A stretch of 64,000 bases of DNA from Steinernema hermaphroditum (Eukaryota; Nematoda; Chromadorea; Rhabditida; Steinernematidae), in NCBI GenBank assembly GCA_030435675.1, contig CM059624.1:6224769-6288768 (forward strand). Direction: 5' to 3'. A model generated the notes under the pieces. The model searched no databases. It was not told the origin of the DNA and was given only the letters and a program-made list of their open reading frames with translations. Positions 1-10,594 of this stretch are shown piece after piece. Every line of letters starts with the position of its first letter. Position 1 is the first letter of the stretch. Both the position numbers and the translations under genes were made by a program.

Positions 1-10
1 GTCCCTTCAG

Positions 11-101
11 CTACCGTATCGCCACCGATCTTTTCTGCGAGACCACCAAGGGCGGAGTCATTTGCTTCGCCTTCCAGCACTACAACAGCCGCCGCCGATG
101 A
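11..101 (+). CDS. ground-like domain protein, C-terminal exon (partial)
   Basis: Last exon of a gene whose 5' part lies outside the window. After a cttcag acceptor at position 10 the open frame reads YRIATDLFCETTKGG and ends at a TGA at 99-101. The spacing Cys...Cys-Phe-Ala-Phe and the aromatic start match the end of the nematode ground-like domain, in which the core ends with an FxY, a Cys near E-T and a final CxAF block. Ground-like proteins are secreted hedgehog-related cuticle or matrix proteins. Another ground-like gene at 61.8-62.8 kb ends in a comparable CFAF motif. Only about 30 residues are visible, so family assignment is likely but the subfamily cannot be given. Confidence 0.6.
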
Positions 102-764
102 GGATGGAAACCTTCTTGTTGATGAGTTCTTTGTAATAACATTTGGATTTGATGTAAATTTCTAACGAGGACGTTGATGGGGCGCCAATAGTTGGTCCAT
201 CGGGAGATTTCCTCTATTGCACCAGAGACTCATAGCGATACGGAGTAATCGAGTTATCCAAAGGAGGATTGATCCACGAAAGGGAGTGATCCACAATACA
301 CATAGTAAGCATTTCTGTCTCATTTTGCAGACTCTGACAGGTCATTCGGAGGGAGAGCCCCTGGTTGACCGGTAGCAGACAGTGGACGAGACAGAAAAGT
401 CTGTCTACTTTGACAACAAATTTCCTCTCTGACCGAAAATGCAACTTGTTGCACACTCTGAATTATGAGAAAAGCTCAGCGATTTGAATAACTAGGTTTC
501 CTGGCTTATTTCCACCTAGAGATCCAGCTAGTGGCATTGGAAGAAGAACAAGACAAGCAAAGACGATCTCTTGCTGGGGAAACCTGTTTGTGTTGCCAAT
601 CGACGGTTTAAAGGCTTAGCTTTGCAAATCAAGCTATTCAATGAAGCAAGGCAGCTGTCCTTATATACCTGAATTTGTTGTTTGCATCTGTGGCCTTTAA
701 AGTGATAAATAGCACACAGACCACCTCATACCTTTACGTGAATCTTCTTTATTATTCCGATAAA
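102..764. other. intergenic, with one copy of a dispersed repeat
   Basis: No gene is supported here. The minus strand at 214-456 has an 80-codon ORF containing the words VDRLFCLV and SLQNETE. The same words occur on the plus strand at 43349-43540, so this is better read as a diverged repeat copy than as a gene. A tttatt at about 748-753 is the AATAAA of the minus-strand gene that follows. Confidence 0.5.
214..456 (-). repeat. dispersed repeat, copy 1
   Basis: Shares translated words RLFCLV, GLSL, MTC and SLQNETE, and DNA-level similarity, with 43349-43540 on the plus strand. Both copies carry the gtagacagacttttctgtct block. A weaker third copy lies in the SDHAF3 intron near 63.2 kb. No transposase is visible, so it is probably a non-autonomous element. 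Confidence 0.5.
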
Positions 765-3268
765 TTATTGTCCATAGAAGGTTCTGTACAAGTCAAAGTC
801 GGTCTGCACCATCGCCGCCCCCTGCTCTAGCAGCCTCACCGTCACGTTCTGGACGCCGAATCGTTCAAATTTCGATTGCGAAACTTCGCTGAGATCAATC
901 GGATTGTCGAATTTTTGGCTAGCGAGGTTCTCCACCGCCCCGATGGTCGCCTTCCGGAGGCCGTCGAGGTGCTCCACTCGCAGCTGGAAGAAGTCAACTG
1001 GGTCATGGAACTCAAGGTTCTTCACTTTCAGAGAACCTGAAAATGTCGCGTTTTGGGACGTTTCTATCCATCTACGCACCGTGGATTTTGCTGTTTTTGG
1101 TGTGGAGCCCGAGTTCCACGTCAGCCGAAAAAGGGATGGAGCCGATCAGTTCTCCACTGTCTTCGAGATAGTACTCCGACAGGCCTCTAATGATGAGGTC
1201 GGCCGAGTCCTCGTGTACCGTAATCCTCGGCGCCTTTATGGGGTAGACGACCAACTCGAGCTGCTTGTCGGGGTACTGTTCCGCCGCCTCTTCGATCGAA
1301 TCGGAAAGACACACTTCGTCCAGAGAACAACTCGTTCTCAGAAGTGGTCCAAGGATCGGAGTCTTCCCGGTGACGTGGAATCTGAGGGCGTTGAAGCTGA
1401 AATCTTCCTCGTTTTCAGGGCTAATTACTGGCGGGAGAACCTATAGGCTTGGAAGAGAAGAGAGTTGAGAGTGTACTCCGAGATGAGGAGCTCCAGCATC
1501 TGTTTCTTCTGGACCTTCGTGAATCGAATCTTCTCAGGTCTCGCGTAGGGAATGTTGTCCACCTGGATGGCCTGTTCCTTGAGGACGGTCCCGTCGATGC
1601 CGATGGTGAACTCGGCGTTCGTGGCGCTGGTGTCGACCATGTCGAGGTCGACGAAGAGGCCTTCGAAGTTCGAAGGGGAGAAGAAGGCGCTCTCGTTGAG
1701 GAACCGCTTCGTCTTCGGGGCGTCTTGCAGACGAATCGACGTTCTTCGGGTGACTGAAATCGAAATGTCAATGAAGTGACCAGTGCTAGGAAAGCACTCA
1801 CTTTCAGTGATGGTTGCCACTCCAGAGCGTCCTTCGTGCGGCGGCAGTGCCTTTATTATGAAAGTGTTCTTGTTCTCCCGTTTGAACCTCTCGGTTTCGT
1901 TCGCGAATCCGAGAAGCGCCCTAACCACATCTTCAACGTAGAGCTTCTTCGGGATGTCGGCCAATCGCGCATTGAACTCCGACTTCAGGATCTTGTTGAC
2001 GTTGTCGCAGAGGACGGACTCGAGAAGTGATTTCGCTTTGTCCACGATTTCCGTCTTAACCCGACGATTTTTTTTTGTTTGGAAGCCTGAGGTTACCCGA
2101 TACTTCGTGTTGACGGTGTCCGTGAAAAGACCCATGTCGACGATCTTCGCGTCGACTAAGCCGTCCTGTATTCCACAGCTGGAGAGCTTCATGAAGGCGA
2201 CGCCGCTGCGCGTCTTCTGCATCTCCATCTCCGAGTGCAGGACGACGTTCCTCGCGTGGACGAGGATCCTCCCCGTGACGGGGATGGGAAGTAGCATCTG
2301 GAGGGTGCCGCTCACTTGGCCCGTGATGCTGAACCAGAGCTGAAGCTACTTTTAGGCGGCCAGGCTTACTCGAGGTCGAAGTTCTCCAGTTTAAGCGAGA
2401 GAACATTTGGAGGTGTAGGTTGGAGTACAATGGTGGATGGAGGTCGGAAAGATGATATCCTGAAGCTGAAGATGCTCACACAGCCCTCGGCGAAACATTG
2501 CTGCTGGGTGGGGATTACGGTACGATGTACTTGCCAGGAGAAGAGGGCTTCTAAACAAAAAGGATAGCCGAGCAATATTCGGAATGTTTGTGGCTTTTAA
2601 ATTATCATTCATGTGAAATGCGGCTTGGTAAAAGTTACTGTGATAGACTAATTGGCCAACGTGATTTGGACGTTTAAAACAGACCTCCAGTTATGGTTTA
2701 ATAAGAGCAAACTTGTTCTTTTAGAATAGAATACAAAAATATGTCCAGTTTTGATTTTTTAGTGGTAGACAATGAGAATGGGCATTTACCCAATTTTGCC
2801 GTCACTACATCATTTTGAGCTCCCACGGCTTCTGATCTCAAGTACTTTTATGAATCATAGGATAACAGCTTGTTCAGTCACGCCCTTGATCTGGATCCCA
2901 TCGCTACTGTATGACTCAGCCCCGAATCTGGCTATCAATCAACTCATTATTAACATCTGACTTGCTCCTACAAACAAAAACCCGTTCTTCGCTTAGTTCC
3001 TAGCCACCAGCACTCACCAATTATGTTCTCAGCTTGATCGTAAACAAGATCGTTGAGGCGAATCCGCATCGCCGGCTTTCTGTACTCATCGTCGTAGACG
3101 TCCTTGTCGCTCTCCTCGTAACTCGTCGTCTGACCACATGCGCACACCTAGGACACTCTTCAGAGGGCAGTCTTCGTCGAAACTTACAAAAAGAAGCGTT
3201 AAAAGGAGCGTTACATTTCGAGGGAGTCGCGGAAGGGAGAGCGCGACGATCGGGATATTCCTGATCAT
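765..3268 (-). CDS. BPI/LBP/CETP-family lipid-binding protein
   Basis: Secreted lipid-binding protein of the BPI fold (tubular lipid-binding), 613 aa over eight exons: 3188-3268, 3018-3129, 2535-2623, 2370-2500, 1802-2328, 1441-1753, 1080-1396 and 765-1036. The sum is 614 codons in one frame. The N-terminus is a hydrophobic leader (VTLLLTLLF). Family marks follow in order: PAMRIRLNDLVYDQA (first helix), NIPNI, the strand LSLKLENFDLDITG, then the C-terminal barrel with FHVTGKTP. Start: an atttcag acceptor lies 5 nt upstream of the ATG, typical of spliced-leader addition. Exons 1-3 are the least certain. The exon 2 to 3 junction uses a weak acceptor (ccaag), and intron 3 starts with GC (ctg|gcaagt). 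An AATAAA lies downstream at about 748-753. In worms this family is linked to lipid or bacterial-lipid binding; the substrate here is unknown. Confidence 0.8.
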
Positions 3269-4690
3269 ATCATCTGAAATGACGACGTTCTCTTTCGTTT
3301 CACTCTCGCGCGCTCGCATAACCTAATTTCCCACCGAGAACACGACTGTGCAAAGAATTGAGTGGGGAAAGTGGAGTCGAACGGAGAAGAAACATGCGAG
3401 AACAAGGGGATCGCCAGACGAGATTGACGACTTCCACCCGCGGTGACAGATTGCGGTGCGCATAGTTAGAGCGAAGAACGCGGGGAAGCCACGTGTGTAA
3501 ATTGATGGCGTTCTTTCTCGAGAAATGGAGCGTTTAGCCAACTGTCACCATTGACTGTTGGTTAAGAGAAGAGTGGAATTGGGAGTGAGTTACTAGAGTC
3601 TTCACATGACTTCGCTAAAACAAAACTTTTATCTTGGATAAGTGTTCGAAACTCTTCGAAACTTCGGCAAATGCCGTACCTCCTATCAGAAAAGTAGCAA
3701 AGTACACAAAATCAACAAACTCTTTGCGAAAAGGTATTTGCGGACCAACGAAGCGAGTGTCATGCTAATTTTTGGATTTAACACCAAAGCTTAAAAGCTA
3801 AGGCTCATATCGGTTTTAAGCCAGCCCTGTAGCACAACCCATAGAACACTTCATAGTGGACAATTTGCAGCATTTTAGAACATTTCCTCAAGAAATGCGA
3901 TCTGTTAAAATGACTCAGAAACCCGAAAATATAAAAAAATCTGAACATATTTTCAGAAATAAAAAAAATTTAAAAGCCCGCTTCACTGATGCATCTGGAG
4001 GATGGAAGTGAGGCTTCCCTCCTGCTCAAGGCACCACAGAATCTACTTCTTTCACTGTGGCTCAATCTCCGTACAACTAAGGAAATTCGGGCTTATGTCG
4101 ATTTCAAGCCCTGTAGTCTTGATAGCTTTGCGCATTTCGTAGCACTAACAGGTCAGGTCAGCCCATCGGAGACTCCACAATGAAGAATCTGAAACATTTT
4201 AGAGCACTTCTTCACGAATTTGGAGCTGTCGTTGTTAAAATAACTAAAGAAATATTTTAGAAGCGCGCAGAAACGTTTTCGAAACAAAATATTTAGAGTT
4301 ACTTTGGTGGATGCGTAAAAATTACAATCCTCTTACAACCAAGGAAACACATTGGTATAACAATATGCTTCGAACTTCGTATCATGCTCTAATGTATTAG
4401 AGAATTCTGCAAAATGCTTCAAAATCATTTATGGGTTGAAAAATGGACCACTTAAAAATGACCATTGCATTTCAGTAGCCCTATTTCATCCTTTCAGAAA
4501 GGACATGCTATGTTCAGTGAGAGCTGGGTAAGTTCTAAGGGCTGACGAGATTGTGACAGCTAAGGACAGGATAAGGACGCCTTACAGAAGTCAACTTGGA
4601 CACACGTGCTCTCAAACAGAACCAATCTTTTTCGCATCAGTAAACGCTGCGAAATTAGAAAGTATTTACGACCATTTTGCATGCGCGTAC
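3269..4690. other. intergenic, AT-rich, with diverged tandem repeat
   Basis: I see no convincing gene. Roughly 3815-3990 and 4098-4270 are diverged direct copies sharing the blocks aagccctgtag, cattttagaac/gcactt and tgttaaaat. A third, weaker copy may lie at 4290-4440. Confidence 0.4.
3815..4270. repeat. diverged tandem repeat, unit about 285 bp
   Basis: Two head-to-tail copies (about 3815-3990 and 4098-4270) match in order: a cagccctgtag block, then a cattttaga block, then a tgttaaaatga/aataact block. Identity is low, and copy limits are approximate. Confidence 0.4.
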
Positions 4691-4807
4691 TTATAGAGGT
4701 TCAGTTGGTGGAATAGCTTCAGGAGATGGAGGAACACTCCCTAATGGAACAACGATGAGATCCTTGTAATGGCGCTCAAAGTCTCCTCTTAAATCGAACT
4801 CTTCCAT
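4691..4807 (-). CDS. possible 38-aa small protein
   Basis: Short ORF starting MEEFDLRGDFERHYKDL and ending in a Pro-rich tail (VPPSPEAIPPTEPL). It is acidic and has clean codon structure, but there is no clear acceptor before the ATG and no recognisable family. It could be a terminal exon of an unseen gene or chance. Weak support only. Confidence 0.25.
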   Translation of the reverse strand: MEEFDLRGDFERHYKDLIVVPLGSVPPSPEAIPPTEPL

Positions 4808-5084
4808 TTTTTTGAAATTTTAATCTCTTATCAAGATGGAATCTGTAGATTAAAAGTCGAGGACAAAGGATGAGGGAAGGGAAGGGAAGGAACGCATACT
4901 GATGGTATCGATACATCGCAACTCAATTTGATCAAGATCCAGAGAGCCGTTCGGATCTTCCCCATCCTGGACAGCACTTTTATCCTCAAATATCAACACG
5001 GTTCGGAGGAATATTCACTTCATATTTCATCTCATGCTCACTCTAAAAAATCTTAGAGAAAAGTGGAAAAGGATTCTAGAGGAC

Positions 5085-5503
5085 GCCTTTGAAAGACGCT
5101 CATCCAGATCGATCGTAAAAGTGACCAATACAGTCTTCTTCCACCGGGTGAAACGACCATAAAAGAAGTCCGAATCGCGGAGGAAATATTTCGATCTCTG
5201 TTCGCGAATGCGTTCGGATTGCGCGAGCAAGCAGCACGCCTCGAAATCAAATCGGATCGTTACGCGATCGGATCGACTCTACAAATGCCGCAGAAGGCGG
5301 CGGGTTGGGGCGAGTTTGGTGCGGCGAGGGATAGAGCCGAAATGGGATTTGTCGCCCGCGAGGCGACAAAGTTGTTCAGAAGTGCGCGTTCGTTCGAGTG
5401 GGTGGTTCGGAAACTGGTCCGAGGGTCGGCCGGTCAGCTGCTGGCGATCGCCGCGAAGACGACTCGCAACATTGCCGCAACAGGGGTGAAGGAGTTTTTT
5501 TGA
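5085..5503 (+). CDS. unassigned open frame, GC-rich
   Basis: One plus frame stays open for about 139 codons up to a TGA at 5501-5503 (words GWGEFGAARDRAEMGFVA, TTRNIAATGVKEFF). The composition is protein-like, but there is no ATG at the start of the open stretch and no family is recognised. Another plus frame is also open over 5208-5489, so base composition alone could explain it. If real, it would be an internal or terminal exon. Confidence 0.25.
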
Positions 5504-6342
5504 GGATTGAGGCTAAGTTTATGGGGTTCTGGGTCGGGGTGAGAAGTTGCATTTGGGAGTTCAAAGGTGGATAGATCAGATAAGAGTACAGGGACCAAAG
5601 TTCGTTTTTCGAGGAGAAACTTTAACGAGCTTATAGTCTTGAATCCACGACAAGGAGTGACATAAAATGTTGGATATGCTTTCTTGGATTTCTAGATACT
5701 CTGGGCCACAAACAGGAAGCGATTCCACATATACATGATTCGACTGTTTGTGGTGTGTGTTCATTCGAAGGTTTCGCACTTGCAAGCTTCAGTGCCCAAT
5801 TCTAAATTGGCATCGCGTGACTTCTGCAATTTATTGAAACCGCCTATAGTAAAATTCAGACTGAAAGGAAAATCTTCCGAAGTATCAGCTTCACATCTCT
5901 GGAAGTAGCGCTAAAAGAGTGCAAGTTTACACATACACGATCACCTTATACGCCTCCTTTGAAAGCTAAAGACAAACCAGTATAACTAGCATCAGTACTT
6001 GCTTCAGTCCCATCTGAGACGGACACTTCGGGAGGTTGCCTTGTGAGTCCATGTAGCAGTCTATAAATGAAGAGTATTAACTGTTGTGCCCAAATTGACC
6101 TCTACAGCCCTTTACTGTACCTTTCAATCCATTAAACCTACGTCGCACATAAATGTTTATTCTTTAAGTAAAGCAAATCAATAATGACCATAGAAGTTGG
6201 AGATCAATAAGCACTCTCATTAAAATAAGGATACGGTAATTTCACACAAATGAGCACTAATAAAGCAGACGGCTAATCTCTTTAGCGGCGGAGAGAAGAT
6301 GACAATGCCGCCGATAATGAGGACAAGGGGTGAAGATAGACG
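5504..6342. other. intergenic, nothing recognised
   Basis: AT-rich. Short open frames on both strands look random; no repeats or RNA genes were noticed. Confidence 0.4.
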
Positions 6343-7283
6343 TTAGAAGGAACGGAGAAGCAGTCCTGTGAGGAGCGTTCCAAGAAGAACAGCTGGAGCT
6401 CCGAGTGAGTTCGCCGCATTGCAGCGGTCTCCGGTGCAGCAACAGTGCATTTGTGGACTGTTGTTGGTTGTAATGTTCGTGCACGGTCCTCCCTAAAAGA
6501 GCCAACATTAACGGCAATGGATTGTCTCTGTAGGCGATAGGTGAGAGGTTTTTTGGTGCAAAGCGCATTGTATAGAATCCCAGGTGGGAACTGCTTGCAT
6601 TAGATGTCAATTTGCGAGGCTGCCACTTTTCGACTTGTTACGGTAAAGCAATATATTCAAATTTCTGAGCAACCGAGTGAACTAAACTTCTACCCAGCGG
6701 CCCGCCGATGGCCTACCATATTTTGGACGTTCCCGAACGACGGGGATGACTGCGTGCAAAATTTTCGACAAGTGACTGTTTGAGGCTTTGTGGAGAAAGA
6801 GGCTACTTCCAAAAATCGATTTGTTTATCAAGTTGACATAGATCCATAGTCCTATCACCTAAGTACACCTTTCCTTAGCTCTTCTCGATCGTGGACCCAT
6901 TAAAGTCTCACAATTATCTGTGCCCTCTATGAAAACAGCAACAAGTGCCCCTTTGTACTGGGTTCTTTAGGGCTTCTCTCTCTGGGACGCCTTCTAGGGC
7001 TTCGCTTGTGTATATGCGCTCATATCTATATCTGCTCCTCTCACATTGATCGACTCACCACACAGTTATCCGTGGAGCAGTAGCGGGTCACCGTCATCGT
7101 GTTGAAGTCGACGACCTTCAGGCAGGCCACGTGAACCGGATCGTTCTGGTTGCTGCGGAGGGTGTTGCAGTCGACGGTCTTCGAGGGGGTCATGTTGAGC
7201 GGAATCTGCTCATTGTAGCACTGGATGGCGTCGGCGGAGACGGAGAAAAGGGCGAAGAGGACGAGCGGGGCGAGAGAAGGCAT
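6343..7283 (-). CDS. ET/Ly6-like GPI-anchored protein 1
   Basis: Two exons, 7059-7283 and 6343-6492, giving 124 aa. Exon 1 has a signal peptide (MPSLAPLVLFALFSVSADA) and then CYN, the usual first Cys after cleavage in three-finger/ET-module proteins. Exon 2 adds Cys-rich CCCTGDRCN, the typical closing motif, and a hydrophobic tail (AVLLGTLLTGLLLRSF) expected to direct GPI attachment. The 566-nt intron is in phase 0 exactly after codon 75. The paralogue at 10.0-10.5 kb has its intron at the same codon. Such proteins sit on the outer cell surface; some nematode members (ODR-2 type) act in neurons. Binding partner unknown. A GATA-like agataag lies just upstream of the ATG. Confidence 0.75.
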
Positions 7284-8889
7284 GGCGGAGTCGTCTGGAG
7301 CACAAACAAGATAAGTGGGAAGGCGACGGCCAGGTAGGCGTGACGGGGAAGGGACGAGGGATGGCCGCGAGGGGAGCTCGGTGGGAACTCCGATCGATTA
7401 GGCTCCCGCAGGTTGCTTATAATCAAATGAATACTCCGAGAGGGCAGGGCGGTGCCACTTAAAAGTGCATGGGTTCCCTCGATTGAAATACGCGACACCA
7501 CTATACGACCTGGTTAAACTGGAGTTTTTAACGGAAAGACCCACTCCTGACCCCGTGCGATCATGGAAAGGTTCAAGAATGGGACAGACAAAACCTTTGG
7601 AAATCCTTCGCATAGGTAGCAATGCATCGTTGAGACAGACCACTCCAAAAAGGCCTTCTCTTGTTATCGAAATTAACGGTGGTCCCCTCAACCTCCCCTA
7701 TCATCCTGTGTTTGAAAAAAAAAGCTCGGCATCTGAACGTCTGGGCATGACCCAGTAAAGAAAACCGCCCGGCACGACTCAGAAGAAAAGGAGTTAGTCA
7801 GAAGTAAAGGAGAAAATAGGATTAAATTGCTGTTTACGGGAACTTGACTGGGAAATTTCACACGACTGCGGTTCGAAATCTAATAAATCCGAATAATGAA
7901 AAGGTGAGCGCGCGCCTAAGCTGCTTAGAGTTGCGAAACGAATCCAATAATTGTGCGCTTGGGTGAGGAAGGGTCGCAGGAGCGTGCTTATTTAGAGATT
8001 CACGGAACCAAATAGAGTGCAAAGATAGACGCAGTGATTCATCGGTACCGGGAAATTGTGGTGTGATAATTATGAATCTTCTGAGAACCGTCTTCGAGGA
8101 TTTCTACAAGATTGCAGTCATAGGATGTCCAGCCTATGGCGTCACAAACCTGGTATAGGCTGGAATCTGATTCAGGTTTCTGTCTTTATCAAATGACCAG
8201 GAAACGAGGAAGAACCACAACCTTCCTTTTCCACGCACTTTGGTTTTTGAACACGTTCCGGGGCGCAAATTGTGCCAGGAACGGTGTGAACTGACCGATT
8301 TAAGTCTTTTTCTGAGAGCAGATATGAGGTGTACTTGGCCACAGAACCAGGAAGTCATTTATGCTTTGCAGTAAATCACTAACAATGGGACATGTACTCA
8401 ATTTATAGACCAATCTACTTACTTGCGATCTTTGAAACGCTTGAACGTCTGCGTATCATGGCTACATTTGATTGTATAGTAATCGATTAGATTGTATTTG
8501 AAACTAAACGTTGGATAAAGAAGCTATCAGAACTTCTTCTGAATCAGCCTCGGAAGGGAATCTTCCGAAGTGTCTGTCTCAGATCGGGGTCTGAAACTTG
8601 ACATACAGGTAGGCGTGCATGTTTCGGTGAGTTCCCAGATGCGTGAAAGAAGCAGTTGGGCTCGGGATTCTATTCAGTCCTCGGAGTGAAATCGATGACA
8701 TAATTGTCGATGCACTTTGGAAGAAAGAGGACTTCATTTCAAACTCATCTTTCGATACTTTAAGGTATGATCGGCAACCATAATGAAATCTCCTGGGCAA
8801 CCGTACTGATACAGGGTCCCATCGAGAACGTTGTGTTTTCGTTTTTGTTTTCCCAATTACTTTGTGATACCTATACTGCGTCATCGCGA

Positions 8890-8946
8890 CTGATCCCAAG
8901 ACAACTGATCCCAAACAACTGATGTCAGTTGCCTTGGGATCAGTTG
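8890..8946. repeat. interrupted palindrome with internal direct repeat
   Basis: ctgatcccaa occurs twice in direct orientation and then inverted (ttgggatcag), with gtcagttg pairing to caactgat between. The arms are about 18 bp. It lies at the start of the 8929-9615 ORF. Confidence 0.55.
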
Positions 8947-9615
8947 CACCCTACCCTACTTCCAGCATGGACTGAGGAGCAATTACATAATAGGCTTCGA
9001 TATAAGAAGCTAGCATGGAAGAAAACTGAGCGCAACTTCCATTTTTGTGTACTGTGTAGTGTCCAATCTCTTGGATCAACGACAGTGCGACATGCAACAC
9101 ACCTTACTGTATTACAAAGATCTCAATGTCACACCGTAGATGCTGTTCTTCTTTTTTCCTCTTTCTTCGGCCCAAGCCACGATGTTGCAGCTGAGCACCA
9201 ATTAGTTTTTGGGCGAGAATCGTCCGGCATGATATATGGATATACGGCGATCGAAAGCTTCACCGTCGACGTATCCGACACGCCTTGTTTGTGGGTCATC
9301 GTAAATTCCGACGGCGCCATGGAATCGGGTGGTCGTCGTTGCCTGACTGTGGAACTACGGCTCCCTTCTGGGAGCCGGGGCGATCATTGCGCCAGGAACG
9401 ACGGCCAAGAACGACCGCCCACTCAACTCATTTCTGAGAGAGCAAGTGGACGACACGAAAGATTGTCACACAAACGAGATACTGTGCTCTTTTCAGCAGA
9501 TTTATGCTCCTCAGTCATTCTCTCATATTACCTATATCACATTGTTCTTTCTTCCTCCTTCCATCGATCTTCCATCCTTAGAAATTCTCACTTGTTCAGA
9601 TCATGCATGTCCTGA
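8929..9615 (+). CDS. unassigned 228-codon ORF, doubtful
   Basis: Uninterrupted ATG-to-stop ORF of 228 aa, long for this base composition. It begins inside a hairpin, has no recognised domain, and the opposite strand of 9200-9320 also carries a protein-like frame (GIYDDPQTRRVGYVDGEAFD). It may be an old mobile-element remnant or chance. I do not assign a function. Confidence 0.2.
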   Translation: MPWDQLHPTLLPAWTEEQLHNRLRYKKLAWKKTERNFHFCVLCSVQSLGSTTVRHATHLTVLQRSQCHTVDAVLLFSSFFGPSHDVAAEHQLVFGRESSGMIYGYTAIESFTVDVSDTPCLWVIVNSDGAMESGGRRCLTVELRLPSGSRGDHCARNDGQERPPTQLISERASGRHERLSHKRDTVLFSADLCSSVILSYYLYHIVLSSSFHRSSILRNSHLFRSCMS

Positions 9616-9624
9616 CACGTTCCG

Positions 9625-9876
9625 GGTGTTCTCTACACGCCCTCTCCGCCAATGTTCTTTGACCTCCTCAATCACACCAAAAAAATTCCGCGCAGTCCAA
9701 AAACTAAGTGAGCCCTTAAGTTCCTTATCCACTTTATCTCACACAATCTTCGTACCCTCATCGTCTTCGATCTTTTGAACTTCTCACTTTATCGGCTCCA
9801 TCATACGGCCGGCTTTTCATCCTGGGAGTTCCAGGTGCACTCTACGTGCCACTGTGCCAATGTTCTTTGACCTCCT
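9625..9876. repeat. direct repeat pair, about 50 bp
   Basis: Two copies about 200 bp apart, at 9625-9672 and 9827-9876, share ctctacgtgcc/ctctacacgcc followed by an identical block ending gccaatgttctttgacctcc. Confidence 0.6.
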
Positions 9877-10045
9877 CGGCCACGACACGAAGTAGAAGAG
9901 AAAGTCCATGAGAATCCATAAGACAAACACACATTTATACGTAGGTCAACATAATTATGTCAAAACAGATTAACGAAGCAATGGGCCATAGAGAGCGATT
10001 CTGAGAGATCGGAGTTGAGGAGAGCAGTGTGGCCGGAGCTGAGCT

Positions 10046-10491
10046 TCAGTTGAGCTTGACGAGGTTCCACGCGGCGAGGAGGAAAATGAGGACGACGGAG
10101 ACGCCGATGGCCGAGGACGAGTTGCACGAGTCGGTGTTGCAGATGCAGGACGTCTTCGGGTAGCCGTTGCTGTCCTTGGAGCCCGCGTAGCACGACGCGG
10201 TGGTCGGCATCTGGCCAGCCTCCTAAACAGCTTGTGACTCTATCGCCTCAGAAGAAATCCCGTTACGTTGATGGGCGCGGTGGGGCTGCAGTAGCGATAG
10301 AACATGGTGGGACCTTGCGTGTCCTTGACGCACCACGGTCCTCCGCTGCTGGTACCGGTAGAGATGCACTCCTGCAGCGACAGTCCGGTGGCGTTGAAGG
10401 GTCCCTGTGGACCGCTTCCCGTGTAGCACTTGATTGCGTCGGCGGCGAAGAAGGTGGAGGAAACGCAGAGAGCGGCGAGGAGGAACTTCAT
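10046..10491 (-). CDS. ET/Ly6-like GPI-anchored protein 2
   Basis: Two exons, 10267-10491 and 10046-10222, giving 133 aa. The signal peptide is MKFLLAALCVSSTFFAADA, followed by IKCYTG. The body has several Cys pairs and the closing motif CICNTDSCN, and ends in a hydrophobic stretch (AIGVSVVLIFLLAAW) with a short VKLN end, as in GPI-anchored proteins. The 44-nt intron (gtaacg...gtttag) is in phase 0 after codon 75, the same place as in the 6.3-7.3 kb gene, so the two are tandem paralogues on one strand. An X-box-like site 90 bp upstream hints at expression in ciliated neurons, in line with ODR-2 relatives in C. elegans; that is inference. Confidence 0.78.
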
Positions 10492-10580
10492 CTCGAACGA
10501 AGGGTCTGAAACCCAGGGGACTCAGTGACCCTAAGGGATCGAGAACCACGAGGGACCGCTGGAGCGACGCCAAGGGAGGC

Positions 10581-10594
10581 GTTGCTCAGGCAAC
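10581..10594. promoter_or_regulatory. candidate X-box (RFX/DAF-19 site)
   Basis: gttgctcaggcaac is a nearly palindromic 14-mer close to the RFX X-box (RYYNYY-N2-RRNRAC). It lies 90 bp upstream of the ATG of the minus-strand ET/Ly6 gene, within the usual 60-200 bp range for functional worm X-boxes. Confidence 0.4.

Larger units (their letters stand above)
7284..10045. other. long intergenic region
   Basis: No well-supported gene. Contents: the upstream region of the ET/Ly6 gene (7284-7420), a hairpin near 8890-8946, a long plus-strand ORF at 8929-9615 with no family match, and a direct repeat pair ending gccaatgttctttgacctcc near 9625-9672 and 9827-9876. Confidence 0.4.

Noticed and set aside
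9129..9320. Protein-like minus frame GIYDDPQTRRVGYVDGEAFD
   Set aside because: Interesting composition, but no start, no acceptor with the right phase and no family; noted under the 8929-9615 entry only.
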